This document shows positions 1-11,079 of a stretch of DNA of 64,000 nt, one piece after another. This DNA is from Metellina segmentata (Eukaryota; Arthropoda; Arachnida; Araneae; Tetragnathidae). The stretch covers positions 75,126,416-75,190,415 of the forward strand of contig OX375878.1 of assembly GCA_947359465.1 (NCBI GenBank). Reading direction: 5' to 3'. The position numbers were made by a program, and so were the translations under genes. The notes beneath the pieces were generated by a model, which worked only from the letters and a program-made list of their open reading frames with translations, did not search any database and had not been told where the DNA came from. Each line of letters opens with the position of its first letter. Position 1 is the stretch's first letter.

Positions 1-310
1 TACAAGCAGAGTGCAAGAATAGTTACGCTTACTCGGATCCAGTCGTAGTATCCTCTGCGTAGAAAATATACGGTTACAGTTATATCTGCAAGTAGTTGCG
101 GATACAGTTAGTCGGTCAAGAGGGATCGCTGCAGTTTTTGTAAAGTTTCTACAGAAGACAATTAATTCTCAGTTACGTTAAGTGTATTTTCGTACTTTTA
201 TATTGTATTGTATGTATTTTATGTCTTTTTACATCCTTTCATTATGTTATTTTATGGATGCAAAAAACATATAAGACGTAATGAAAGCTTTAAAAAATAA
301 TGTTCTTTAT
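1..310. other. Unassigned sequence, no gene
   Basis: I see no open frame of note, no RNA gene and no repeat shared with the rest of the window. It forms the left flank of the Tc1 remnant. Confidence 0.5.
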
Positions 311-918
311 TCCCATTGATCAAATAAACTACCCTACAATAATGCACCGGACGCCAATGGATTTGAATAAAATCCGACTACTTGTTTGGGGGTGTTTTTC
401 GTGGTATGGCCTGGGACCTTTGCATGTGGTTCCTGGTCAATTGATCGCCAATGCCTACATGAACATTTTGGACAATCAGGTTCGTCCTTAGCTCAGGCAA
501 TTTTATGGAACGGACGAATGTTAAATCCAAGACGACAGAGCTCCCTGTCATGTTACAGCCTCTGTCAAGCACTGGTGTCAAGATATGGATGCGAAACGTC
601 TTCCCTGCCCTGCTCAGAGACCCGACCTTAACCCCATAGAACATTTGCGGGACGAGTTAGAGCGACGCTTAACGGACCAGGGAATCACGTCCGAACTCTA
701 CAGCTGAACTGGCGACATTCGTGCAGCAGGAGTGGACACAAATACCGATAGCTGTGTATCAAAATCTTGTTGAAAGTATGCCCAGAATTGTTGCTAGTGT
801 AATTGCAGCACATGGGGCACCATCCCCATATTAAAGCATGTATTATTTCCCTTATACCATCACATCTTGCTGTCGGGTCCATTATTGTAGGGTAGTGTAT
901 TTCATTTATTGATCTATC
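311..918 (+). mobile_element. Decayed Tc1-like DNA transposon, 5' half deleted
   Basis: Two inverted copies of 'ctaccctacaataatg' lie at 331-346 and about 880-896. Flanking similarity ('gatcaaataaa' on the left, 'tttattgatc' on the right) extends them, so these look like the two termini. Between them lies only the C-terminal part of a Tc1-type transposase (see the next entry). The element is about 600 bp against roughly 1.3-1.7 kb for a complete Tc1 element, so the N-terminal DNA-binding part is missing. The exact outer ends are uncertain because the right terminus runs into a local tandem repeat. Confidence 0.75.
363..834 (+). pseudogene. Tc1-family transposase remnant (C-terminal DDE part)
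   Basis: Translation gives the Tc1 motif VWGCFSWYGLGPL near 386-425. A QDDRAPCH block follows, with its catalytic Asp at 534-536, then RPDLNPIEHLRDELERR with the catalytic Glu at 639-641. Exactly 34 residues separate this Asp and Glu, the DD34E spacing of Tc1 elements. The frame has stops at about 489 and 522 and a frameshift near 700. After it, the other frame reads QQEW...NLVESMPR, the usual Tc1 C-terminus, ending at a stop at 832-834. The first catalytic Asp and the helix-turn-helix region are absent. It cannot encode an active enzyme. Confidence 0.88.
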
Positions 919-1520
919 GAAAAGCAACCTCAGTCGCACAGAACACTAAACTTGCAACAAGCCCAGAGATGTCGAAGAACATAAAGATAAGAATTGATTG
1001 CTATTTTAGCTGGAAGACCTTATTATTCCAACCATGTGCCCTTTTAGTACTTATATATAAACAATCATAAATAATTTTCAGGCATTTACTTGATAAAACC
1101 ATATAGAATAAAGTAATGACAAAATTAAAAGAAATTATCGAATTCTTCATTTTACATCACAAATCACATATTTCATTAATTAAGCTATCAAAAAGCACCC
1201 TTTAATCCTTACCCAGAAGAGTACATTTGAAATTGATTCTACTTCCAGAAGCGTCAAAGAATATAAAGAGAACTAATTGTCATTTAAGTTATGTGTCCAA
1301 CTCTGTATTTATTTAATATTTTCATCGAATACTTTCTCTGCGGTTTATATTTGACAATTCCATACAAAATAAAGTATTGTGCAAATTCAAATAAATTAGT
1401 TCATCTTTAACATCAGTAGGGGATTTCATTCATTAAACAACCGAAAACTATCCCTCAATCATTTTTTCAGCGTCGAACGCTAAAGTGGGAATTAATTTTA
1501 CTTCCATCGATGTCGCGACA
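900..1520 (+). repeat. Degenerate ~260-bp tandem repeat, about 2.4 copies
   Basis: The motif 'tttcattnattnancnatcnaaaagca' recurs at about 900, 1171 and 1424. Each is followed 80-90 bp later by a version of 'agagatgtcgaagaac' (about 965 and 1245, with a weak third near 1507). The copies are strongly diverged, so the duplication is old. The first copy abuts the right end of the Tc1 remnant. Confidence 0.6.
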
Positions 1521-2150
1521 CTTTGTAGTCTACGCTAACAATTAGCAACCTCATCCTAAAACACAACTAAGTGTCCAAAGCAGTCGCACGTTCCCCTCCA
1601 CACACGCCTCTCTCCCTCTCACACGGGAATACGAAGAGTGCCAGAAACCCCCCGAAGCACAGCCAACGTCTAAATGCAACTTGACAGAATTAGTGACACA
1701 GAATGTTGAAGAAATCGAGTCGCAATCGGCCGTGCTAATCTCCACTCTCTCCTCTGCTCAAGAGAGGAGGGTGGTAAATCGGAAGATCGGGGGAGCTCTT
1801 TTTTTGCCCTATCCCTCCACTTGATTTGTTTCTGGAGACGTGATAGGGGGAGGCAGACAAGGGCTGACACTTTTAATTAGTTACCTTAACCCTCGGGATA
1901 AGCGAGATCTGGGCTTGAGATTCATTAGATAAGAAGAGCTCCCTGCTTCCAGTCAACGAGATGCTGTTTTTGTTCCTGGATTATTTTTTTCCTGCTTCCT
2001 TCCTCCGAGTTTTTCCAGCCTCCCCGCGGTACCTTGAGCTGGATTTCTTCCTTTAACCCGTATGCTTTCTTTGGTGGCGGCCTCATCTGCACTTTGCTCT
2101 GTGAGCCGCCACGCAAATTAAAACTGAGACCTTGTGATGGACTCGGGGAA
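1521..2150. other. GC-richer gene-free stretch
   Basis: Pyrimidine-rich runs and higher GC than the flanks, for example 1580-1850. Short open frames exist on the minus strand, but they overlap each other in different frames and show no recognisable family. Confidence 0.4.
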
Positions 2151-2151
2151 G

Positions 2152-3190
2152 TTCGTTCTCGGTGACTTAATAAGAGGTGGGCTTGAATGTCTGAAAAGTG
2201 CAGTAAAACTACAGTGTTCTTAAGGATGTTGAATCTTGTAGGAATAAACGCAAGCAACTCTAGGGCGATTGTCTTTTGAATTGTATCAGGATTTCTTTGT
2301 TGAAAACTAAAAATATCTTATTCATATTTTTCCGATTTGTCCATACAACCTGAAAGCATCAATAACTTCAAGAACAAACTATCTTGGAAAATATAAAAGC
2401 ACAGTTTCAAAATTAAGGGCAATTATGTTAAGTACTTGGCTTTCTAAAACTTAAAACTGCAAATTTTTCTAATCAAAATACTATAAAGTTATTATATTTC
2501 AGTCTTGTTCGCTCAAATTTAGAATACTGCAGTCCTCTTTGGGATCCATACTATAACAATAAAATAAAAATTATTGAACATGTCCAATCCAAATTTATAC
2601 ATTATTTATTTTACAAAACTTTTCATATCAGTTCTCTGGATTTATCTTCCTCTTATCTGCGCAATTTCGTTCTCGGTGACTTAATAAGAGGTGGGCTCGA
2701 ATATCTGAAGAGTGCAGTAAAACTACAGTGTTCTTAAGGATGTTGAATCTTGGTGGAATAAATGCAAGCAACTCTAGGGTGATTGTCTTTTGAATTGTAT
2801 CAGGATTTATTTGTTGAAAACTAAAAATATCTTATTGCAAATTTTTCCGATTTGTCCATACAACCTGAAAGCATCAATAACTTCAGGAACAAACTATCTT
2901 GGAAAATATAAAAGCACAGTTTCAAAATTAAGGGCAATTATGTTAAGTACTAGGCTTTCTAAAACGTAAAACTGCACATTTTTCTAATCAAAATGCTATA
3001 AAGTTATTATATTTCAGTCTTGTTTGCTCAAATTTAGAATACTGCAGTCCTATTTGGAATCCATACTATAACAATAAAATAAAAAATTATTGAACTTGTC
3101 TAATCCAAATTTACCTATTATTTAATTTACAAAACTTTTCATATTAATTCTCTGGATTTATCTTCCTCTCATCTACGCAATATTTTTGAT
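2152..3190 (+). repeat. ~514-bp tandem duplication carrying LINE sequence
   Basis: Two consecutive units begin with 'gttctcggtgacttaataag' at about 2154 and 2668 and run in parallel for their full length, including the LINE-coding part in the second half of each. Differences are scattered single bases and small indels, so this is a moderately old direct duplication. A shorter, more diverged third version of the middle part (from 'tcttttgaattgtaacagg') lies at about 3898-4060. Confidence 0.85.
2460..2665 (+). pseudogene. Non-LTR retrotransposon (LINE) reverse-transcriptase C-terminal fragment, copy 1
   Basis: In one frame the sequence reads LLYFSLVRSNLEYCSPLWDPYY, then KIIEHVQ. This matches the conserved block just after the reverse-transcriptase domain of Jockey/CR1-type LINEs (the 'LVRSxLEYxSxxW' signature). 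It is cut at about 2665 by the start of the next duplicated unit. Confidence 0.8.
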
Positions 3191-3605
3191 TTTCCTTGTT
3201 TAAAATCTAGACGCGAGTTATCATGTGTTTTATTTTTCTATAAAGTTTGTAATAATTTGATTGATTGTAATGAAATACTTAGTCGCTTACAGTTTTCAGT
3301 GCTCAACAGAGTTCTTAGGAAACAGTACTTATTTAGAAATGCTTTTACTAAATTGAATTGTACTGATAATTTTAGTTTCTATAAATTTTATAAAATCTAT
3401 AATAGTATTGGTTTTGATCTAGATATTTTTAGCATGTCTTTGGACATTTTTAAAACTAAATGTTCTGTACTTCTACATTGTTAGTGTATATTTCTATTTT
3501 GATACTTCTGCATTACGTGTTGTTCTGTTTTTGTATTGCTACACTGTAATTGGATCTATGATCTGTTGTGTATGCTTTCAAATAAAATAAAAATACATGT
3601 AAGAT
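2975..3605 (+). pseudogene. LINE 3' end with 3' tail, copy 2
   Basis: The second duplicated unit repeats the LVxSNLEYCSP block near 3020. A one-base insertion in the following A-run then shifts the frame. Further on the sequence reads LKSRRELSCVLFFYK and continues as an open frame to 3484, with LSRLQF and DLDIFSMSLDIFK at its end. This is the usual C-terminus of Jockey/CR1-type LINE ORF2 proteins. After the stop at 3482-3484 there is a short 3' UTR ending in an A-rich 'aataaaataaaaata' tail near 3582-3597, as expected for a LINE 3' end. It is truncated at the 5' side and not active. The clade cannot be fixed without a search. Confidence 0.82.
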
Positions 3606-4370
3606 TGAAAATCTGTCGTTCCACCTCCTGGTGATAGTTAAGTATATAAATATATCCCACTAAATAAAGGTTTCTAAGGTGTATAAAAAGTTCGTTAGTT
3701 AATATTCGTAAACCTAGGAGTGCTTGAGATTAGTGGTGAGACAAAGATGAGAATACCATCCCTCCAAAAAGTAATAAAATAATTTGTGCTAAGTATGGGA
3801 TAATATACTAGTGATTATTACAAAATAAATAAAAAATATTTAACAAACCTTTGACTACATGTTAGATAAAGTCTTAAACAAGTAACAAGGTGGTGTTTGT
3901 CTTTTGAATTGTAACAGGATTTTGATGTTAATAACGGAAATTATCTTAATGTAATTTTTTCCCATTTGTCCATAAAACTTGAAAACATCGATAACTTCAG
4001 GAACAAACTCTCTTGGAAAATATGAAAGAACAGTATGAAAATTAAGGGCAATTATATTAAAACGAAGACGGAAATTTTGTCGTCCTACCTCTTGGTGTTA
4101 GTTAAATTGTGTACATAAATATCCCACCTTAATAAAGGTTTCTAAGGCCTATTAACAATTTAATTTAATGTTCGTAAATCTAGGAGTGCTTGAGATTAGT
4201 AGTGAGACAAGGGCAAGGACCCCATCTCCCCTCCAAAAAAAACCCTCTAAATTTTTGTTCTAAGTATGGGATAATACATAAGCCATTAAATAACAAAATT
4301 TAAATTATTTAATAAACCTTTAACTACATGTTAGATAATGTTTCTATCAAGTAACAAGGTGACAAAGAAG
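3605..4370 (+). repeat. Diverged tandem duplication, ~460-bp period
   Basis: The segment 3605-3895 ('gtcgttccacctcctggtg', then 'aggagtgcttgagattagt', then 'aagtatgggataata', then 'ctacatgttagataa') recurs at 4066-4370 in the same order and orientation. Between them (3896-4065) is a diverged copy of the middle of the 514-bp unit upstream. The whole 2.1-4.4 kb block is therefore a nested duplication series. Confidence 0.8.
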
Positions 4371-5870
4371 TTAACAAGCAAAAAGGCAGATCTGATTAAA
4401 GCAGTCTAAAACTGAAATTAAAAAATCTGAACAATCAATCCCCTGGTGTATACCTCAATGTAGCCTGTTGGTCAATCTAAATACCTTTTTTAGTTGGAGA
4501 AATTAAAAACGTTTCTGCCGCCACAGGAGCACATTACATTTACACAAGGTGACAGTATTTACATAAGATAACTGCATTTACGCAACGTAACTTTACCCAA
4601 GGAAGCCATAAGTTTTTTTTTTTCAAACCATTTCGATTACCATAGTACCTTTTAAAGAATTGAATTTGAGAAATCTCGAACATGGTATTCAAAATGTGAT
4701 TTATCGAAGCTAATTGAACATCTTGCACGTCTGTAGATGAATTAAGAGGAAATATATTATTTACAAGATTCCAAATTTTGAAATTAACAGGATATATTTA
4801 ACATCCGATATTTACTGAAAGCGAGAGAAATTATGGTATTAAAATCTAAGTGAAATTGTGTCAAACATAAGGTATCGAATCTGGGTAATGTTTTCAAACA
4901 AGGATTGGTGAATGTGATCGAACATCTCGAGCTTTTGTTATTTTAGTTCCTTCGGTGAAAGAAACGTCTCAGCCCACGCTTCGTGAGGTCTCCCCTTGCT
5001 GGTATCTACCACGCTGATATTATTTTTATTTCATCTGCCGAAGCACATTATAAGAAATCTCCAGCTGAGACAGCATGCCAGATCGAATAAAGACACTTCA
5101 ACACCAGTGCACAAACAATAGAGACTAAGTGGATAAAAGCGATTCGAAATACGTAATGTCTGACATCTGTTTCCGAACTAGCACCCAGAACAGTGCGAGC
5201 AGGAGACAGAGAGGGCCTCCTCGAGGCTAAAGAAGAGTCTGAGCTTGAGTGTGAGTGGTGACATGTCACCCAACAGGCTGGCAGTTACGACCACGAAACA
5301 AAGAAAATATATGTTTGGAGAAGGATTTCCAAAGGGAAAGGAGAAGACATAAAAAAACCCGCATGAAATTGAAAAGGAGTCGAGGATAGTGCGAAATGAA
5401 AGCAAACCTGGATGCGATTTTTTTGTCTTCGGTTGTCCCATGTGTCGCTCACGTGACCCGAGGGGATGTGTTGAAGCGTTGACAGCAGCACAAAGTACGT
5501 CGAAGTCTCCGGGTCACCCCGACCTGTCAATCTTGTCAGCCAGGCCACGCGCAGATTAGCTCATGACTCATGCCAATAACATCCCCTACACATATTTTCT
5601 TCCTACAGACATACATATTACATAATACCCTTTAAAGCGAATCCTCATATGCCTTTATGCGCTGTGCTCCTTCCTTCACGCTTGGGCTCAACTGATGGAC
5701 TTGGATTTTCATATAATATGTGATGTCAGCGTTTAATAAAGGATGCATCGACTTTTATTATTCATCAGATATCTAGTCTGGAGAAATCTTTGGGGTTTAT
5801 TAACAGCTGTGTGCATATTTTAAATTCGTCAATGTGAACATTCTAAGAACGATATTAAACGGGACCGAAG
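4371..5870. other. Unassigned sequence, GC-richer island at 5040-5570
   Basis: No gene recognised. 5040-5570 has clearly higher GC than its surroundings and is open in two overlapping minus-strand frames (87 codons each). Neither shows a family motif, and two open frames at once argue for composition rather than coding. Confidence 0.4.
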
Positions 5871-6705
5871 TACAGAATGTCCTAAAAGTTTCAGTACTCC
5901 AAATTAAAAAAAAATTTATTGCTCGTATTTTTTTAATTATTGAATTTTATCGTCTGCTTAAAGCTTCATCGACTCTTTAATTTTTATCGTTTGATTTTCT
6001 TCACACTTAAGTTATGCGATGATAAAGTTCCACGTCATTTATTCTTCATTACAAGATGAATTTATCACGTATTCAGAGTTTTGCGCTGTTTAAGGCTTAT
6101 TGTGAATGTAACTCATATGAAAGATATAAAGAATTTTGACGACATAAGTATCCAAATGATGTAATACCGAGAAAAGATACGCTATATGAATTTATTCAAT
6201 AATTTATTGCATTATTAGAAGTGAATGAACGAGACTAATTGTTTCCACGAAGACATTGCAACCTGCCATACAAGTTATGAAACCATGGGCATGCTTCATG
6301 ATTTTTTTTGGCGATCGACTCATCTCAAGAAATCTTTGGCCACTTAGTTCACTGATCTGCGCATCCCTGACTTTTTTCTGTTGGGATATTTAAAGAACAA
6401 AGTTAATGAAGATAATCACCAAGCAATAGGTGATCTTAAAATTGCTAATACTCAAAGGATACAAGAAGTCACTCCCAGCATCTTGAAATGCGTTTCTAAA
6501 AATATGCGCAAACGACTTTTGCTTTGCCTCCAAGAAAAAGGCGGGAATTTTAAACATTTATTATAAATGTAAGTTTAATTTTTCTTCCTACGTTAGGTTA
6601 AAAGTGCTTTTTACCATTGGCTTAAAAATAATTGTTTTAAAGTTTGTTGTTTTTGTATAATAAATTCACGAATCGTCATTACGGGAACTTTTAGGATACC
6701 CTGTA
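5871..6705 (+). mobile_element. Internally deleted mariner-like (IS630/Tc1/mariner superfamily) transposon
   Basis: The left terminus begins 'tacagaatgtcctaaaagtt' at 5871. The right terminus, read on the minus strand from 6705, begins 'tacagggtatcctaaaagtt'. That is 18 of 22 bases matching in inverted orientation, with TA at both outer ends as expected for a TA target. The 835-bp length is well short of the usual ~1.3 kb, and the interior retains only transposase pieces, so this is an internally deleted, non-autonomous copy. Confidence 0.85.
6055..6566 (+). pseudogene. Mariner-like transposase remnant
   Basis: The start reads RIQSFALFKAYCE, then KYPNDVIPRKDTLYEF, matching the N-terminal helix-turn-helix region of mariner-like transposases. 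A deletion follows. At 6250-6300 'ATCHTSYETMGML' follows an Asp codon at 6252-6254 and corresponds to the QDGATCHT block around the second catalytic Asp. After a frame slip in the T-run at 6302-6309 comes GDRLISRN, then PDLRIPDFFLLGYLKNKV with the third catalytic Asp at 6369-6371. The last 60 codons (QEVTPSILKCVSKNMRKRL) match the C-terminus, ending at 6566. It is frameshifted and lacks most of the catalytic core. Confidence 0.85.
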
Positions 6706-7433
6706 CTAGAGCGAAACAGCATTGGTTAAAATGTAAATGCTCGCTATAGTATTTCATCCAGTTTTGGGCAACTAAAATGCTTTACCAAATTGTCGGACAT
6801 CAATAGTTCTTAAGACAAATGTCCGTTTTAAAAACATTATTTGATGCTCTGAAAAGTCTCATAAGCTCCTATCTTATTTGCACAAAGAAAACAAGTTAAT
6901 GTCCCCCCACCCCCATTTCAAGGAAACAAACACCAATCTTAGTTCAATCTATTTCACTTCTGACTAAAAAAGATAGCATGCTGGTGCTAAAAATGCTGTG
7001 CTGTTAATACATCTGAAAGGTTTAAAAAATATCTTAAATAATTATAGTAAAACGAACTGAGTGCCTTACATATTGGGTTAGACATGTATAGGTAAATTAA
7101 TTCATTCGTCAAGGAATTTATTTAGAATGGAGTTTGATGAATTCTATCAGCATTCATTTGTTGCAAAAGCGAAATACTTTTCTTTCAAATAACATCAATT
7201 TATTAACGGCTCAGGTATTATTCCGAATTATGATCCAACTGGATGTTAAATACAGAAATCACTACTATAAAATATTATACACTGTTTGTGCGCGTAGAAA
7301 AAAAATTGTGTAAAGCTACATACCATGTAGCATTATGTTGATTAAAATGTAGACGCACAGTTGTTTTGTTTAGGATATGGGACATTCTCAAAGTGTGGGA
7401 ACACTAAATCGTAACTGTGAATAATATTTAAAA
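6706..7433. other. Unassigned AT-rich sequence
   Basis: Nothing recognisable: no open frame of interest and no repeat shared elsewhere in the window. Confidence 0.4.
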
Positions 7434-8054
7434 CTAGGGGGCCCGCCAACTGCTCGCTAACACTCGTCAACCCCCGGAGGATTGCTTGGCAATTCTCAAT
7501 GGTTCGTTGCGCGAACCTATTCTCGCATCGCTCGCATCAATGAATGCATGTGTCCTAGCAGAAGGGATTGTTTACAAAATATGATATTCCTAAAAAATAT
7601 TTTTCAAATCTAAATTTGCTGTATTGCAGAAAAGATATATACAGTACCTCTGAAATCAGAATTCAAATGAAAACTTTGAGCAAATTTTGACTCGAAATGT
7701 GAGCACTGATTTGGAAATTGAATACCCAGCATGTTGTTTGTGTGTACATTTTCCCAGCACTCGAGGCACCCACACTTTTTCATTGAGTTTGTTATCAAAA
7801 GTTGTAGTGCAAGCGTCTTGTTGAAGTATAATTGTTGACCCTGAAAAGGACCGCTTTTTAAATGACCCTGAAAAGATCCTCCGCTTTCTTTGATTTCTAA
7901 TTATAAACTGCAGCAGCTCGACTAAAATTCAATTCGCTATAAATTCAATCGAGGCGCGAGGCTTTGTGGTAAACAACAATCGTACAATATTGCCAAAACG
8001 TGATAACAAATAACGTCTTTTTTGCTTGCCACGTAAGAGAATTATATGTATAGA
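7434..8054 (-). mobile_element. Non-autonomous Helitron, copy 1
   Basis: On the minus strand the element begins TC ('tctatacatataattctc', from 8054) and ends CTAG (7437-7434). It is flanked by A on the 5' side and T on the 3' side, the A-TC...CTAG-T arrangement of Helitrons. A second copy with the same ends is at 47351-47985. Near the 3' end are short palindromes, including a degenerate form of 'ggttcgctgagcgaacc', that could form the terminal hairpin. No Rep/helicase coding is present, so it would depend on an autonomous partner. The only open frame inside (62 codons, minus) is not a known protein. Confidence 0.8.
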
Positions 8055-8169
8055 TTTTGAAGTTTAACATTAACTATTTTTTGATGTATTGTTTATAGGC
8101 CTAGAATACAATATACAATCATTTAAAGACAGGAACTGTTCAACAAAATTGCTAATTAAAACATTTAAG

Positions 8170-8310
8170 TACAAGATCTGTAGGTTACAGATTTTTGACA
8201 TTACTTTCCTGTAAGTTACAGATTTTTGACACTATATTTTTCATTGTTATTGCTTTCCGGTAGGTTACAGATTTGGACATTGCTGGCCTGTACGTTACAC
8301 AACTTTGGCA
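8170..8310 (+). repeat. Short degenerate tandem repeat
   Basis: Four versions of 'ctgtaggttacagatttttgacatt' occur at about 8178, 8210, 8258 and 8290 with irregular spacing of 30-48 bp. No function visible. Confidence 0.6.
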
Positions 8311-10363
8311 TTTCTTAAGTCTAATGACTAATAATAAATTAGCTATAAATTGTCAATGCTTTAAAAATAGAGTAGATTTTAATATTTTAAAATTAGAATT
8401 TTGTTTTTCTAAATTTTCAAATCATGGATTTGTTTAATTCTGTAAAGTTTTATTAATAATTCCAAAAATTTGGAGCTTGGTTGATTTTTATGATGTTTTA
8501 AATAATATATATTTACACACACAAAAAGGAAAACATTATCATAAAATAAAAATAGCTTTATCCTAGAAAACTTCTGGAAAAGTGACAATTCATATCGAAT
8601 TAATCAGGAAGAAAAACCGTTCTAATAAACTAGGTTTCATCTTAAAACATTTATTCAAAGGATCATTATAGCCATCAAGTAGAAAATAAAAAAAGAAAGA
8701 AAAATATTATATATATATGTAAAAAAAAAACAACGAAATTGAGTAACGATCGAAGCCATCGCCATTTGACATCGATCGTACACGTTAGATGGACATGTGC
8801 CTAGTAATGATATTACTATTGTATCTGCTAATTCACTTTATTTTTCGATAAAAAACTATTAATCTGATGAAAGCAGATTGTAATTAATATTTTTTTATGT
8901 TTTGGGACATCGGCACCTTCGTAACATAAATAAAATCGGCAAAAAAATTTGCAATTCGATCGTTTCATTATTTTGACATCTTATTTTTAAAAATAAGAAA
9001 AGAATATTTGCGACAAAGAAAATGCACTAAAACACATAAAAATGCCTTGAAACGTTTAAAAAGTTATTTTAAAAACAAATAAATGCAGTTTAAAGTATTT
9101 AACAATATATATATATATTTTTGCTTCAGGTATAGAGATTAGAGATATTTCGATCGTTACTTCGGACATCGCGTAACATGCTGGATGACTTTTGTATTGT
9201 TTCTTTGTTTATTCTTCAAAATTTTAAACTAATGATACCATCTACTGATCAAAATAGTTAACAAACTATCCTTATACTCGATTCATTTATAATTTTTTTC
9301 TGCAATTCTGGAAAACACATTAGAATTTATTTTCTTGGTGATGCACTGTATCAGTTAACATTATAGATGTCCAAAATCCGACATTTGTAACTAAAGAATT
9401 TTATTTTAAGGAATTTTACACCAAACTATTGTAATAAATAATACTAATTCTTGTCTCTGAACAAAACGAAAAACCCACATAGGAAAAAAATAATTTTAAG
9501 AATTAAATTTATTTGCTATCAAAGCTTGAAGTCATGAAATGTATCTTGTTCCCATTTTTTGAGAACTACTCATATGCTATGTGTATTAATACACGAGTTT
9601 TGTTCATGCTGATTATAATTTGCTTTTGCTTCACTCATTTTTCATGAATTGGCAAGTTAAATGCGGTTGTATGACATTAATTGTAGGTTGGACACTATAT
9701 ATTTAAGTGCTTTGTTTACATAGCAAGTTATTTATATAAAAAAAACGTATTGAGGGTTTAATTTTATGGTTTATTGATGGAAACTGAGATTTCATTCCAA
9801 CTTTGCGTTTAAAGCAAATGCGTAATTTTTCTAATATAAACAATTACAGCAGATCACACATAATAAAACACTTTCAGCATCGCTGTCACAAATTTAACCT
9901 AATGAATACTTTTTTCAAAAAGTGTAATCAAAGTTTAGAACTTGAAAGTATGAAATAACAGATTTTCAGCTATACATTCGACGAGCAGAAGAATTCAGTA
10001 GTTAAATTTTAGAATAAAGATATGTTTTGTTATTCTGGATTATTAAATATATTTTTATTTTTGAATGCAACAACTTATCTAGTTAATCGAATTGGACTAT
10101 GGATATTTTTACAGTTGAATATACAATTAAATCCATCATTTTCATCTTACCTATTTCAAAGACCAAAATAGTTTTTGTTCTAAATACCACCAAAGCTAAA
10201 TATAGAATTGAATCAGATTAATATAATGAGTGCGAGAGAGATAATAAAAACGAAATCAAATATAACTGAAGGGCTATAACCTTACGATAAGCAAATGTTT
10301 TATCTGTGGAGAGCTAAAAACATTTTTTGACTTCTTTCCACACTGCAATGCAATAAAGGAGCC
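8311..10363. other. Unassigned AT-rich sequence
   Basis: Very AT-rich, with no gene found. A 13-bp inverted pair, 'agtaacgatcgaa' at about 8738 and 'ttcgatcgttact' at about 9150, is the only structure I noticed. Without more terminal similarity it is not enough to call a transposon. Confidence 0.35.
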
Positions 10364-10632
10364 ACGGTAGCTCAGTTGGTAGAGTCGTCTATTAGTAATA
10401 GGAAGGATGCAAATTCGACAATCAATTCAAGCGAAGACCGTTATGTACATAGGGGATGGTACACAACAAATATATCGTAGCTTCAAATGTCCTCACGTAG
10501 AGTGGCGTGGAAGTTTGGAGAAAGGGGAGCCATTTCAAGTTTTCACCTCGTGGTCTGATCGTGGTTGAAAACTATTGGGTGTTATTCTTGAACCTTTAAG
10601 CTGCTCCAGTGTGACTTAAATTCAACTACTTA
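10364..10632 (+). mobile_element. tRNA-derived SINE, near full length
   Basis: It starts with a tRNA-like head, 'cacggtagctcagttggtag', a good RNA polymerase III A box. A decayed B box ('aaattcgacaatc') lies about 50 bp on. The body has 'aaatgtcctcacgtagagtg', 'ggaagtttggagaaagggg' and 'gtggtctgatcgtggttgaa', and the tail reads 'gctccagtgtgacttaaatt'. The same ordered blocks occur in at least seven other places in the window, on both strands. It is non-coding and needs LINE machinery for movement. Confidence 0.85.
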
Positions 10633-10967
10633 CATATTTCCATGATTTAATAGAGTTTAAAGATATGTTTTTTCAGTAAAGCTAAACAACGGAGGGTGTA
10701 TGAGACATTTTTTCCGTAATTTGTGACATAACTTGGTACGCTATAAGAATGCTACTTAAATCCGTAAATTCTTTTTAAAAACCACGAAAAAACTCATTAA
10801 AATGGGAATTGATAATTTTTATAACTTTTTTTGTCTGTACACTGGGAGCTTTCCCCGTGAGTACGGGATATAGAGGATTCATTATTGTGTCTTCTTCTTC
10901 ATACTTGGAGGCAAGCACTCCTCTCCGCACCACACATAATTCATGATTGGGTCGAACACAGAATGGT

Positions 10968-11068
10968 AATGGTAATTTTAGTTAACGTCGTACTAGAGTA
11001 ACACAACGGGCTATTGACGACGGTCCGGGATCAATCCCTTAAGGGAAAGATCCAAGGACAACACCTCG
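10968..11068 (-). mobile_element. SINE 3' fragment
   Basis: The reverse complement reads 'gtccttggatctttccctta', 'attgatcccggaccgtcgtc', 'aatagcccgttgtgttactc', then 'tagtacgacgttaac'. This is the tail block of the SINE family. The tRNA head and central part are missing, so it is 5'-truncated. Confidence 0.8.
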
Positions 11069-11079
11069 GTCGAACACAG

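Noticed and set aside
8738..9165. A MITE defined by 'agtaacgatcgaa' and its inverse
   Set aside because: Only 13 bases pair, there is no target duplication and no second copy in the window.
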